DNA of 22,337 nt from Brachionus koreanus (taxonomy: Eukaryota > Rotifera > Eurotatoria > Ploima > Brachionidae), in the NCBI GenBank assembly GCA_016987375.1, contig PJRA01000112.1, positions 1,132-23,468 of the forward strand, written 5' to 3'. The position numbers and the translations under genes are program-made. Of the stretch, positions 1-9,268 are shown piece after piece. Within the stretch, counting starts at the first letter, position 1; every line of letters begins with the position of its first letter. The notes beneath the pieces are model-generated. The model was not told where the DNA came from and ran no database searches. It worked only from the letters and a program-made list of their open reading frames with translations.

Positions 1-504
1 TTGGAAAAAGATGATTCTATGTAAAGAACATGATCATTTTTTTAATTAATTAATAGACAGATAAATTCTGATATCTGTTTTAAAGAGACGGAAAGTTCGG
101 ACTTGAACTTTTATTTTCAAGACTTGGACTTTAATTTTGGACTTTTAAACAACTCTGGATAAATAGTAATTCTTAGCTAAATTTAAAATTCCTTCCTTAG
201 AAAAATAAAATAAAAGAGAAGAGCAATAATCAAAATGAGAGAGAATAAAAGTCTCAAAATATCTTCCCCACTTATTTTGATTTTTTCTGGGACCAAAGAT
301 TTCTAGTTTTTAAAAATTATACAACAAGTCTTGGATCAATTGATATCTATTTTATTAAAATTACGCCATTTATTTTTTTTTTCAAAGATATTAATCATAT
401 TCTCTAAATTTCAATAAGCGAAAATAAAAAATTAATAGTTAATGAAGTGTTTTTAAAAGCTAAAAATATTTGGAAATTTAATTAAAATGAAATTTTTGTA
501 GTAA

Positions 505-636
505 AGGACACAGAAAGTCATATCAAAAATAAATATTGATGTTAAAGATGGAATCGTTAATGAACTCACTGGACCAATTTTAAATTGTAAATGCAAGCCA
601 ACTTACTATTCATCAAAAACAAGGAAATTATTTTAG
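505..636 (+). pseudogene. possible PIF1/Helitron-type helicase fragment
   Basis: An open frame without a start codon runs 43 codons from just after a TAA (502-504) to a TAG at 634-636. Its middle reads INIDVKDGIVNELTG. This resembles the segment near the C-terminal end of PIF1-like and Helitron helicases, where a run such as N-x-D-V-x-D-G-L-V-N-G-x-x-G is common. No Walker motifs or other helicase motifs are seen nearby, and the frame closes 20 codons later with KCKPTYYSSKTRKLF. If the match is right this is a short decayed Helitron remnant. The assignment rests on one motif, and AT-rich DNA gives chance frames of this length, so confidence is low. Confidence 0.35.
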
Positions 637-2130
637 AGATTTAAAAGAATTGAATAATTTCTATTGTTTAATTTCATGGAATAGCTCCATTGGTGTTTTG
701 TAGCCATACTCAAAGCAAGATACCAAATGGGTTTGGGGTCATTTAAAAATAAAAGTTTTAGTAGAAAGAATAATTAAGATTGGGGAAATTGATTCAGTCA
801 ACAATCCATTTTCTAATTTATTTAAAATCTTTTAAAATTCTTTCTTGTTTATTTAATGTAATTTAACAAAAAAAAATTAACCAAATATATAAAAATATTT
901 TTAAATGTAAAAATAGAAATTTAATTTTCCTATTTTTTTGAATGTTACCTAGACTTTTAGAATTTGGAATTAGCGTCGTTAATTTAAATAAAAAACATTA
1001 AATTAAGTCAGTGCCAGTCATTTTCATTTTGTTAATGCCTTTTTTCAAATTTGGCATCCATACTTTAACTTTATATTCTAGTTGAGGTATAAAAAAATTT
1101 TCCTTGCTCTTTTTTTCAATTAGTTCGTCTTTAAGTTAAAAATTTCCTGTATTAATTGTTCTCTTCGCTGCACATATTCTCTAAGCAGACTCATTTTTTA
1201 AATTTAAATTATTTTCAACGGTTCTCTGAGTAAATGATTTAGATCAAAAATTAAAAATTAACAAAAATAAATGGAGTTAATTAGTTTTTGAAAGTTTAAT
1301 ATTATTTAATTATGATTATTATGCTGATAAGTTCAAATTAGAAAAGTTTGATACACTTATGCGCCAAAGGAATAATTTATCTTCCCTTGAGTGAACTTCC
1401 TCAATTCATTTATTGACGTCTGGATTACAGAATCAAACCTAATCATAACTTAAACTCTAGACCTAAGATTTTTTTCTAAAGACCAGAAGCTATGGAATGA
1501 AAATATTTTAAATTGTTCTAATAAAATTTATTAGTTTTCAAGAAAGTTCAATTTTTTTTCTGTTGTTTGACATGATCATAAAAATATGATTATGAATTTC
1601 AAACTGCCAATGTAATTAAATTTTTTCCAAAAACCTGGGTTATGAAATAACTGTAATTTTTCAATTTTGCTACTGTTACGTCATCATTCTGCGGTCTATC
1701 AGCAACAGCATGTTGTTAGACAATGTTAACTGATTTGACAGATTAAACTATATTAACAAAAATTAATGGTTAGACACAGGAACCAGCTCAGTAAGTCGTA
1801 AAAAGTGGAAGCTTTGATAAAAAGGTGATGTTGTGTGTTTGGTAAAATTTCCAAGTGGTAATACACTTTGAACTAATTACGCAAACTTGGTTTGTTTCTT
1901 CAAGATAAAGCCTGATCTCGAATACTAGTAAAAAAGGCATGTTAATATTATATTGAATAAATTTCTGAATAAAGTACCAATTTTACTAAGCATTTATTAT
2001 TTTTCTTTGGTATCAAAAAAAAATATTTTATACATTTAAAAATTAAGATTTATTATTAAAAGCAATATAACTAGCACAAAAATATACAAATAGAATAAAA
2101 AAATTAGAATTATATGTCAATCATGAGTCT
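637..2130. other. AT-rich intergenic DNA with one repeat copy
   Basis: I find no convincing gene in this stretch. It holds one copy of a dispersed repeat (about 1634-1810, listed separately). It also holds a minus-strand open stretch at about 1358-1440 reading VIQTSINELRKFTQG before a stop. That stretch could be a terminal exon but has no visible partner. The rest is A/T runs. Confidence 0.5.
1634..1850 (+). repeat. dispersed repeat, copy A
   Basis: This stretch is collinear with 12500-12660. Both copies share, in order, a TTATGAAAT block, TTACGTCAT (1676-1684 here, 12524-12532 there), GGTCTATCAGYAACA, an AGCTC block, and AAAAAGTGG (1800-1808 here, 12642-12650 there). The first-to-last anchor distances are 133 and 127 bp. 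In both copies the GGTCTATCA block can be read as G-L-S-x-T in the same frame, so the repeat may come from a protein-coding mobile element. Family unknown. Confidence 0.55.
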
Positions 2131-2234
2131 TTATTTCCTTGCGGGCTCACACATATAGTTTTTGGGGTAGTTGTTACACGAACAAATTGAGAACTTCCAT
2201 TCTAGTTCGTATTTGAGACAATCATACCCTTTCT
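2131..2234 (-). CDS. terminal exon of an unrecognised Cys-containing protein (partial)
   Basis: On the minus strand an acceptor TTATTTTAG (ending at 2235) is followed by an open frame of 33 codons to TAA at 2131-2133. The residues include YDCLKYELEWKFSICSC and then NNYPKNYMCEPARK. It has four cysteines and a balanced composition unlike the low-complexity frames around it, and looks like the end of a secreted or extracellular protein. The exon opens with two bases of a split codon, so an upstream exon with a phase-1 donor must exist. One possible earlier exon is 3581-3657, but it ends in phase 0, so at least one more exon between them would be needed. I do not recognise the family. Confidence 0.4.
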
Positions 2235-3580
2235 CTAAAATAATCAACATCTTTAATCGATATATTGGTTGCTTCTATAAATAGCAAAAACAAAATTTTT
2301 CTGAAAATTTAAAAGCATTCAGAATATACAAAATTATTTCGAAAAATTAGATGGAATAATATTTGTGGCAAAATTATGATTTTTTTTGGAACTTAAGTAA
2401 AATTAGTGCTGGAATGAGAAAAATATAATTAGCCGTAAAAAAAAGAAGACTTGTGAGGAATGTTTTCTGGAAGATCCATTTATTTAAACTTTAAAATCGA
2501 TTTCTTAATTTTAAAAATGAAATCATAACCACATTTATTCTTTATTGTAGTAGAGCTAACCTGTAATTATTTGATCTGTAATTATTCACTTTACGCAAAA
2601 AACAACTTGATGTTTTTGAAATACATTAAGCAAATGAATCGTTTAAATTGTTGATGATAAAAGAAGATGAAGTCAGCAAATTAAATTGAAATTTTTTGTT
2701 ATTCTGGCACAAACTGGTGAAATATCGAATAAATTGGATTAAGATATGCTTAGTCAGTCTTATATAAATATAAAAATATCCAAAATTGTCATTTAATTGC
2801 TGATAAAAAATATTATATTCAATAAATGGATATTTTATAATTTACTCAAATCGTAAGATTTGACAATAATAAATTATCAATAAAATTTGGAAAAAAATGT
2901 AATTTTAAGCAAAAAATTAATTTCCCTATATACTAGCTAATTTTTCGAGTTCAAAAAGTCGAAGCTAATTATTTTCGTTGAATAGTTTGCAAAAAATAAA
3001 ACATGATGAGCAATTAAATTGTTTTAAAATTTCAATTATAAATAATTAAATTCTAAATGCATTATTAAATTAAATTATTTTTGTAATTTATCTGACAATT
3101 GTTTGAAAATTTAATTTCAATTTGATTTTTTAAACAAAAATAAATTATAATTATTTATTTTGTCAATAACAAAAATAAAATAAATTCTAATAAGATTTAG
3201 ATCTAATAAATTTTTCTAATTTTTTATTTCATAATTGTTGGATTTTTTTTCAAAAAATTTTTGCTAAAATTTTTTATTTTTTGATATTTTTCTTTTCTAG
3301 TCGAATTAGCAAACAGATTTAAAAATTTTGCTCTTCCATATCAACGTTTTTATTGATGCTAAACATTGTTTTGGATTGTGTTTGAAAGAAAAAAAAAGAA
3401 ATTGACTCGTCAAATATTTTAAGTTAACAAAACAAAAATTTCAAAAACACAAATTTTTTCAAAAAAAAATTGACTTAAAAATAAATTACAATTATTTTAA
3501 TTAAAAAAAATATATTTGTTTAACTTTGAATATTTACTTGAATCAGACTTTACCAGACTTTTATTTTATCTCTTTATTAC
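2235..3580. other. AT-rich DNA, possibly intronic
   Basis: If the minus-strand exons at 2131-2234 and 3581-3657 belong to one gene, this is its intron space plus at least one unseen exon. A minus-strand ATG frame at about 2382-2485 (MDLPENIPHKSSFF...) is open for 34 codons but has no supporting splice sites. Otherwise I see only A/T-rich sequence. Confidence 0.35.
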
Positions 3581-3657
3581 AGTTCTGATTTGGATTTTAC
3601 ATTTTTGTGAGAATGAAGGCACATTGAATTGAATACTTTGAAAATCTTTATATAAGA
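3581..3657 (-). CDS. candidate internal exon, minus strand
   Basis: A CATCAG acceptor (ending at 3658) and a GTAATAAAG donor (starting at 3580) bound 77 bp on the minus strand. It encodes two carry-over bases plus 25 codons, reading LYKDFQSIQFNVPSFSQKCK and then IQIRT. Alternating hydrophobic residues and one cysteine give it an extracellular beta-sheet look. It could belong to the same gene as the terminal exon at 2131-2234. The frame is closed by a TAA just upstream of the acceptor, which agrees with an exon edge. No family recognised; the splice sites are the main support. Confidence 0.3.
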
Positions 3658-3969
3658 CTGATGAATAACTTTGAGATCGTGAGATCAATGTTAAAATTTG
3701 CAAAATTTAAGCTTTCTAAATTTAATATAAATTTAATTTTTAATGATTTTGTATAAGAATTCAAAAAATTAAATTTAAATATTTAAATTTTTTAAATAGT
3801 TAAAATTATATAAATTCTTGTTTTTAAATTGTAATCATTTTTTTTTAATAAAATTAAATAAATGAAGTATTTAATTGTAATTTATATCGAAATTATTGAT
3901 TTTGAGAGTGGTTTCAGTTTTTCTTGTAATCTAACCCACAATTTGAGAAGACATAATTGCTTAGAAAAA

Positions 3970-4260
3970 AATCTCTGAAGAATTGAATGACCTTATGAAA
4001 GAACATAAAAAATGAAGAGAGTGATATTTCTCAGAAATTAGATTTTAAACTGAAAATCAGAATTGGATAACTGACTCCATAAGTTTAGAAATATGTTTAG
4101 AAAGTCTATGACTGGTTCCGGTCATTTATGATCCAGCAGTGGTCAAAATGGTCGACAGTTCTCTAGCAACCGTTATTTAAGCTGGAGAAGATGTACTAAA
4201 ATCTCTGACTATGAGTTAATGAAAAATATGGAGGAATTACACAATCTCGGCTAGGAGCCT
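3970..4260 (+). pseudogene. frame-broken coding-like stretch
   Basis: Two overlapping plus-strand frames are unusually open here. One reads LVPVIYDPAVVKMVDSSLAT from about 4111, interrupted by TAA, then AGEDVLKSLTMS. The other reads MFRKSMTGSGHL, a TGA, then SSSGQNGRQFSSNRYLSWRR and on to a TAG at about 4252. Both lie in a local patch richer in G+C than its surroundings. Which frame was ancestral is unclear, and neither has obvious splice sites. I read it as a decayed gene or element fragment of unknown family. Confidence 0.25.
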
Positions 4261-4367
4261 AAATAAAAAATTTACCAATTGATAAAGGAAGTATTGGTTA
4301 GGTATATATGGTTAAAAAGAACACTTTCATTTTTTTAATTTTCATAGGAAATAAATAAATTAGAAAT

Positions 4368-4373
4368 TTTATT
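4368..4373 (-). terminator. polyadenylation signal AATAAA (SLC37A4-like gene)
   Basis: TTTATT on the plus strand is AATAAA on the minus strand, about 60 nt after the TAA of the minus-strand transporter gene. Position and motif fit, but A/T richness makes chance matches common. Confidence 0.4.
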
Positions 4374-4433
4374 TATAAGAATTTAAAAATAAATGCTAAT
4401 TGTTAAAATTTTGAGATTCTTAATTTAATAATT

Positions 4434-7041
4434 TTATTTTGTTTTTCTATCACTCTCTACTAAACATGGTTCGAATTTTGATCTTGCAAAAAAACATGAT
4501 GTTAATGTTAACAAAATTGTACCAGCTAGTATTTGGGTCAATTTGAAACCATATGACCATGTGTACAGTTTGGAGATGTAGCCAAAAGGTAAACCAGCGG
4601 ATATTGATCCTATATTAGCGGCCAATGATGCATAGGCGTGAGATGATCCCGAAAAAGACTTTGGTGTAAATTCCATTGCTATTATACCTAACAAGGAAAT
4701 GCAACCGAAACAAAAAAAACCTGACAAACTTCCAATTATTAGCAGATTAGTACGACTTATCTTTGGATCCAAATGATAGTTGAATAAATGAAGACTTAAA
4801 AAAAGTCCGAGATAAAACCCCATATTGACTAGCATTCTGTTGTAAACTGAACAATGATTTTTCCCATTCTTTCGCCTAAAATTGTATACCAAGTCAGAAA
4901 GAAATCCCGAAACCATTGATCCAAAAATGCCTGATAACTCAAAAATTGACAAAAAATATGTTGCTTTAAAAAAAAATTATTTTTTTGCTATTTTTTAGAT
5001 ATTTATGATACCATCATAGTTGCTAAGCTTGAGAGATTTGATCATATAAATGTGGGCCCAGTCTGAAAAAAGGGTTTTTATGAACTGTACAATGAAATAG
5101 CATAGACAAATAGAGATAAAAAATGGATATGAAAAAAGCTGTTTTGACTTTGAATAAAAACTTATCTCTTGGATATTTTCAACCGACTGAGTATCCAAAA
5201 CAAAGTCTTCAAGGCCAACTTCAGATGGTTTATTTCGCAAAACAATAATTGACAAATATCCGATTGTCATGCAAATGCATCCCGGAATCATAAAACCATA
5301 TGACCAGTGATACTTCAAGGCTAGTGAATTTGCTATGATGGGTCCGATTGTTCCTGCTACATTTGAACTTGACGACAAAATTGACCACCTTAGTAAAATC
5401 TAAATGAATTTAAATAAACCAAAATTGATTAATCATTTTTAAAAATTAAATGGGTCTATATATCAAAAGCATGAAAAAAATGTTCACCAAATTTTTTAAA
5501 TCAAAAAAAAATTTTAAATAATTTTAAAGAGAAAAAATTAAAAAACACTATTTTATAATGATTTAGATATATTTATTTTTATTTCTTGTAAACATGTAAA
5601 TGCTGATTTATGTGGAGAATAAACGAAAAACATATAAATAAAAAAAAAAGATAACTAAAAATTAATTTGTATTTTAATTTAAAACTTTGATTCTAAAATT
5701 AATGTTCACAAAAAATAAAAATAAATCACTAAGAAATTTTTAATTTATTAATTTTCATTACCAAATATGTCACGAAAAACTTTGTGAATAAAATGTTACA
5801 ATTTTCAACTTGACCCTCTTATATTTTGAAATTTTTTTTTTTTTTAATTTTTCTCTTATCTTTTTTTGTTTACAAGATTTATCTTATTTATTTAAACTAA
5901 TATGGGTTGAAATTTTTTCTTGAAAGCATCTATTTTTGGTTAGTGAAAGTCTCATCTTTAAACTGTGTCCCACAAAATTTTTTGTTTTTGCATCAAAATT
6001 TTAAAAAAGTTTCATCAACTTTAAGCTATACAATATTTCATTAATTAAGACTAAAGCTGTTCTCAAATTAGGCTAAAATTGGCAATCTAATAAAATACTT
6101 GGCAAAATAAAAAAAAAATAATGTTTTTATAGGATAAAATTAAAATTGAACTTTAATTTAATATTTTTTTCTTGGGACAAAATATATTTTTCTAGTTAAG
6201 CATTAATCATTATATTTACTGAAAAAATGAATAAAATTTACTGTCATTTAATTTTTAAAAAAATACTGCACGTTTAAAAAGCAATAATTTTGCTCTCACA
6301 AATTTCTTTTACTTATTGACCAACAGATCAATAAAATAAAAACAAAATACCAAAATAATCAGCTCAAGATTATTCTTAATTAAAGTATTTGTAAGGAATA
6401 ATTAAAAAGGAAATTTTTGTATCAAAATTTGATTTAAAATGAAAATGTGTACCAGGTGGCGAATTGAGATTTGGGAAGCCAATTCTGAAGCAATTTGGCA
6501 CAACAAGGCCAAGCAGGTCCTAAACAAACTCATGTTTATAAAATGCGTTGTTGATTAAGTGCAATTGAATACCGTACCTTGAACAAATCCGATCAAACAA
6601 GAATAGATGTACACAGAAGAGATCTAAAAATGTATTAGAACGTGACTCATTGATTGAAGTGAATATCACATTACTTGTATGTCCTTTTTGAACGCAATGT
6701 TCAATAGACCTGACAAAAATAGACCTGATCCGAACAATATCCGACTGCTGTACACATCAGTAAGCACGCCACCTATCAATTTACTAGTAGCATATGCAAA
6801 ATTTTGACCACTAATCACAATACCTGATTTAAGTTGCAAATTTTAGAGGTTTAAAGTGAATAAAGTAAGTAGAAATTTGTTGTATACCAATGTCATTTTT
6901 AGTCAGATTAAAAGTGCTTGTTTGGTTAATGCGAAAATGAGGCAGCATAAAAATAAAGGACTTGCGAGTGAGATAGTAGAAACCATAGCCGAAATAGAGT
7001 ATTATCAGGATGGCTATTTGATAGACAATTTTTTTGTTCAT
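4434..7041 (-). CDS. SLC37A4: glucose-6-phosphate translocase (SLC37A4/G6PT-like), six exons
   Basis: Exons on the minus strand are 7041-6888, 6823-6675, 6623-6578, 6519-6453, 5388-5012 and 4963-4434. All junctions are GT-AG and in phase, giving a 440-residue protein; the human protein is 429. Family motifs are conserved: YYLTRKSF near residue 26 (the Arg equals human R28), NDIGIVISGQNFAYATSKLI then GGVLTD, GFVQGPAWP, FATWWSILSSSSNVAG, RNKPSEVGL, FELSGIFGS, and the C-terminal SLAANIGSISAGLPF then WSYGF. The family exchanges glucose-6-phosphate for phosphate across the ER membrane and, with glucose-6-phosphatase, releases glucose from gluconeogenesis and glycogen. The chosen start opens the typical short cytosolic N-terminus before the first helix. 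Intron 4 is about 1.06 kb; the others are 48-64 bp. It lies head-to-head with the CREB-like gene. A different SLC37 paralogue is possible, but the length and motifs favour A4. Confidence 0.9.
5389..6452 (-). other. intron 4 of the SLC37A4-like gene
   Basis: This 1.06-kb intron joins the exon ending ...ACC TG to the exon starting G TGG, completing the conserved T-W-W. It is rich in A/T runs, and I see no coding segment, RNA gene or clear transposon inside it. It is about twenty times longer than the other introns of the gene, so an old insertion is plausible but not shown. Confidence 0.7.
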
Positions 7042-7311
7042 TTGGTTCTAGATTGTTTTTTATTTCTAGCTTTTTTTAGTATAAATTCAATAGATGTTCA
7101 GTTCTTTTCATAAATTACCATAATTCCTATTATGTTAAATTTTCTAGAAGCGTTCATTTAAATTCTTGTTGGAAAAAACTAAAAAATAAATAAATAAAAT
7201 TTTATTTTTAAATAATTTATTAAAATAAAATGCTCATTGTGCTTATGTGAGCCCGGAGCCAAATCAGACAAATTTTATCGATTTCTAGAAATAATTTGCG
7301 TAATTAAGCAC

Positions 7312-7319
7312 TGACGTCA
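7312..7319. promoter_or_regulatory. full palindromic CRE (TGACGTCA)
   Basis: TGACGTCA is the high-affinity binding site of CREB/ATF bZIP dimers. It lies 271 bp upstream of the transporter start codon and 519 bp upstream of the CREB-like start codon. With the low G+C of this DNA, an eight-base match with four G/C positions is expected well under once in the window; I find two, both at the CREB-like locus. Function is inferred. Confidence 0.6.
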
Positions 7320-7484
7320 AATAACTTGATCTAAAGGAGAAGCAAAGTAGAAGAGAAAACAATTTTAATATTTTAATTAATATTGTTTTCACAATCATTA
7401 CGAAATATACCTTTTTTTTATGTTGAGAATTTTTAAGAATTAGAAGAAAATAGAAAAAAAAAACATAATTTCTAGTTGAGCTTT

Positions 7485-7560
7485 TATCCCCCAGTCTATG
7501 ATCGCAAAGCGCTCTGCTTATCAGTCTACCCCTCTGCTTTCATAGCTCTAAACGAATACT
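7485..7560 (-). repeat. tRNA-like relic (possible SINE head)
   Basis: The minus strand reads GGGTAGACTGATAAGCAGAG followed by CGCTTTGCGATCATAGAC and GGGGGATAAAA. The GTAG...AGAGCGC part resembles the D-arm and box A of a tRNA, and GGGGGATAAAA sits where a B box would be but does not match it. I could not build a full cloverleaf. It may be a decayed tRNA or tRNA-derived SINE, and it stands out by its higher G+C. Confidence 0.2.
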
Positions 7561-7837
7561 TAATAAAATTTTCTCTCTGCCTGTATTTTTTATAAATTCA
7601 TTATTTTTAGCTTTACATCGTCATCACTATTAAGTAATAAAAAAAAATAAAATAATTTTTTTTAATTTTTTTGTTGTTGTTGTTGCTAAATTTTAATAAT
7701 TTTCAAAAAATTATTATTCTTATCTGGTTAATTACGCATTTGCTAAAAATTTTTCTCACAACATTTAGAGCATCAAGATTAAGCGGCAGTTGCGGGAAAT
7801 GCGATTTTTGATTAATGCCTGACTCGAAACAAGTCAA

Positions 7838-8681
7838 ATGGTAAAAAAAGAGGACTGCACTCAATCAAATGATAGCAATTCATCTTTGTCATCCAATTCA
7901 TCTAGTTCATCATCTTTTGTAAACAACTCTCAAGTAAATACAGACAAAACAAGTAGCATGCAAAACTTGGCCAATCAGCTAGTGGCCGCGGCAGTGGGCA
8001 ATGGCAATTCGATATTGTGCGCGGCGCCGAGCGGCCAGTCCGAAGTCGCCCAAGTCTACTTTCAGAACGACTTGGCCAACCCGTACAAATTGCAGGCCGC
8101 GGCCGTCCACTTGATCAACCAGGCCGCTCAGCAGCACCAGACCAGCGGATCCAAGGACATAGCCAGAGAAAGTTGACACAACAAAAAATTTATTTTTTTT
8201 AATTCTAAATTTTTTCAAATAATAAAGAGAGAAGTGAAAATCGGCTTGCAAATAACATAAGTTCGAGTAGCAGCTCGGGCAGCAACAATGGAAATGAAAT
8301 TGTTGAAGTTGCCCAAGAGACTAATCGAAAAAGAGAAATTAGACTTTTAAAAAACAGGTAAGCGCTCTTTTTTCCCATATTTTCAATTTTGCCTTGAAGT
8401 TTTATACATTTTAAATAAATGACGTCAAGGATTTATTTACCTTTTTTTTTTTAAGAGAAGCAGCACGAGAGTGCCGCAGAAAAAAAAAAGAATATATTAA
8501 GTGTTTGGAGAATAGAGTGGCTGTTTTGGAAACACAAAACAAGACACTAATTGAAGAGCTTAAGACTCTAAAGGAATTGTACTGTCAAACTGGTGAAAAT
8601 ACAAACTCAAATAAAAATTCATCAAATTCACATTCAAATTCTTCATCAAGCCAGCAGAGCGCAGCCTCGTCCAAGGCCTAA
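7838..8681 (+). CDS. CREB1: CREB/ATF1-type bZIP transcription factor, three exons
   Basis: Exons 7838-8171, 8228-8357 and 8456-8681 join in phase to 229 residues. The C-terminal half carries the CREB/CREM/ATF1 signature: RKREIRLLKNREAARECRRK in the basic region, then KEYIKCLENRVAVLETQNK and TLIEELKTLKELYC in the zipper. It should bind CRE sites as a dimer in the nucleus and, in canonical members, answer to cAMP/PKA or calcium. The N-terminal exon is Ser/Asn-rich followed by an Ala/Gln-rich helix-like part. No kinase-inducible domain (R-R-P-S-Y-R) is seen, so the true N-terminus may lie on an exon outside this model, or the product may be a KID-less, ICER-like form. An in-frame TGA at 7820 precedes the chosen ATG. 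The first donor is a weak GTTGAC. The tail after the zipper is Ser/Asn/Gln-rich and longer than in vertebrate CREB. Confidence 0.92.
8420..8427. promoter_or_regulatory. second full CRE, inside CREB-like intron 2
   Basis: A perfect TGACGTCA lies in the 98-bp intron that splits the basic region of the CREB-like gene, 29 bp before exon 3. CREM in mammals has CRE-like sites in an internal promoter that drives ICER; an analogous autoregulatory element is possible here but is inference. Confidence 0.45.
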
Positions 8682-9268
8682 ATAGCATATAAAAATTTTA
8701 TATCATTTTTTTTTTTGAATTTTTTTTATTCTATTTTTAAATATTTCAATTACCACTATGAACCAAAAATTAAATTATTTGTTGTTGTCTGAAAAAAAAA
8801 ATTAAATCAATAGTAAAACTAAAAAGATGTATGAATAGAAATAGAATGTTGAATTAAATTGAAAAATTTATTTGGTATTAAGAAAAAAAAAGAAATTTTA
8901 AATTAACAACGGCCTGGTTATGTAATTAAGATTATTGTTACGGATTAATGGAACTAATTTTACTCTTTTGATGTTTGTTATGGTAAAATTTGGCTCCGCA
9001 TCCGAATAATGTATAGTTATACTGATTTATTTTAGTTAGTTATTGTCAATTTAAAACTCGGTTGAAATTAAACACATTTTTTAGTTTGTTTTTTTTTTTT
9101 TGTATTTTTTATTTCTTTCTTTCTTGTTTTTTTTTTTGGTAAACTTAACTGAGAATTCAAGTTTTCGTTTTTTTTTTCCAATGAGCTAATCGATCGATTT
9201 TTTAATAAATAAATAAAAATTGTAAAATTAAATATTTTAATTTGAGTTTTTTGAAAATTTTGCAACAC
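8682..9268. other. 3' flank of the CREB-like gene
   Basis: Downstream of the TAA there are only A/T-rich runs, including long T tracts on the plus strand around 9089-9180. I see no gene. This is probably 3' UTR followed by intergenic DNA. Confidence 0.5.

Larger units (their letters stand above)
7042..7837. promoter_or_regulatory. divergent promoter spacer between SLC37A4-like and CREB-like genes
   Basis: The start codons of two genes facing away from each other are 796 bp apart, so this interval must hold both promoters. It contains a perfect palindromic CRE at 7312-7319, a minus-strand tRNA-like stretch at about 7485-7560, and long A/T runs. No open frame in it looks coding. Confidence 0.65.

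Noticed and set aside
6856..7113. Plus-strand open frame of 85 codons opposite SLC37A4 exon 1
   Set aside because: It is the antisense of a conserved transmembrane exon and has no family features.
7979..8251. Minus-strand open frame of 90 codons, and a plus-strand frame at 8017-8202, over the CREB exon
   Set aside because: They are open mainly because this patch is GC-rich and poor in stops. The bZIP-joined frame is the one supported by splicing phase.
9068..9268. Minus-strand frame rich in Lys (KKKTRKKEIKNTKKKK)
   Set aside because: It is a translation of long T tracts, a low-complexity artefact.
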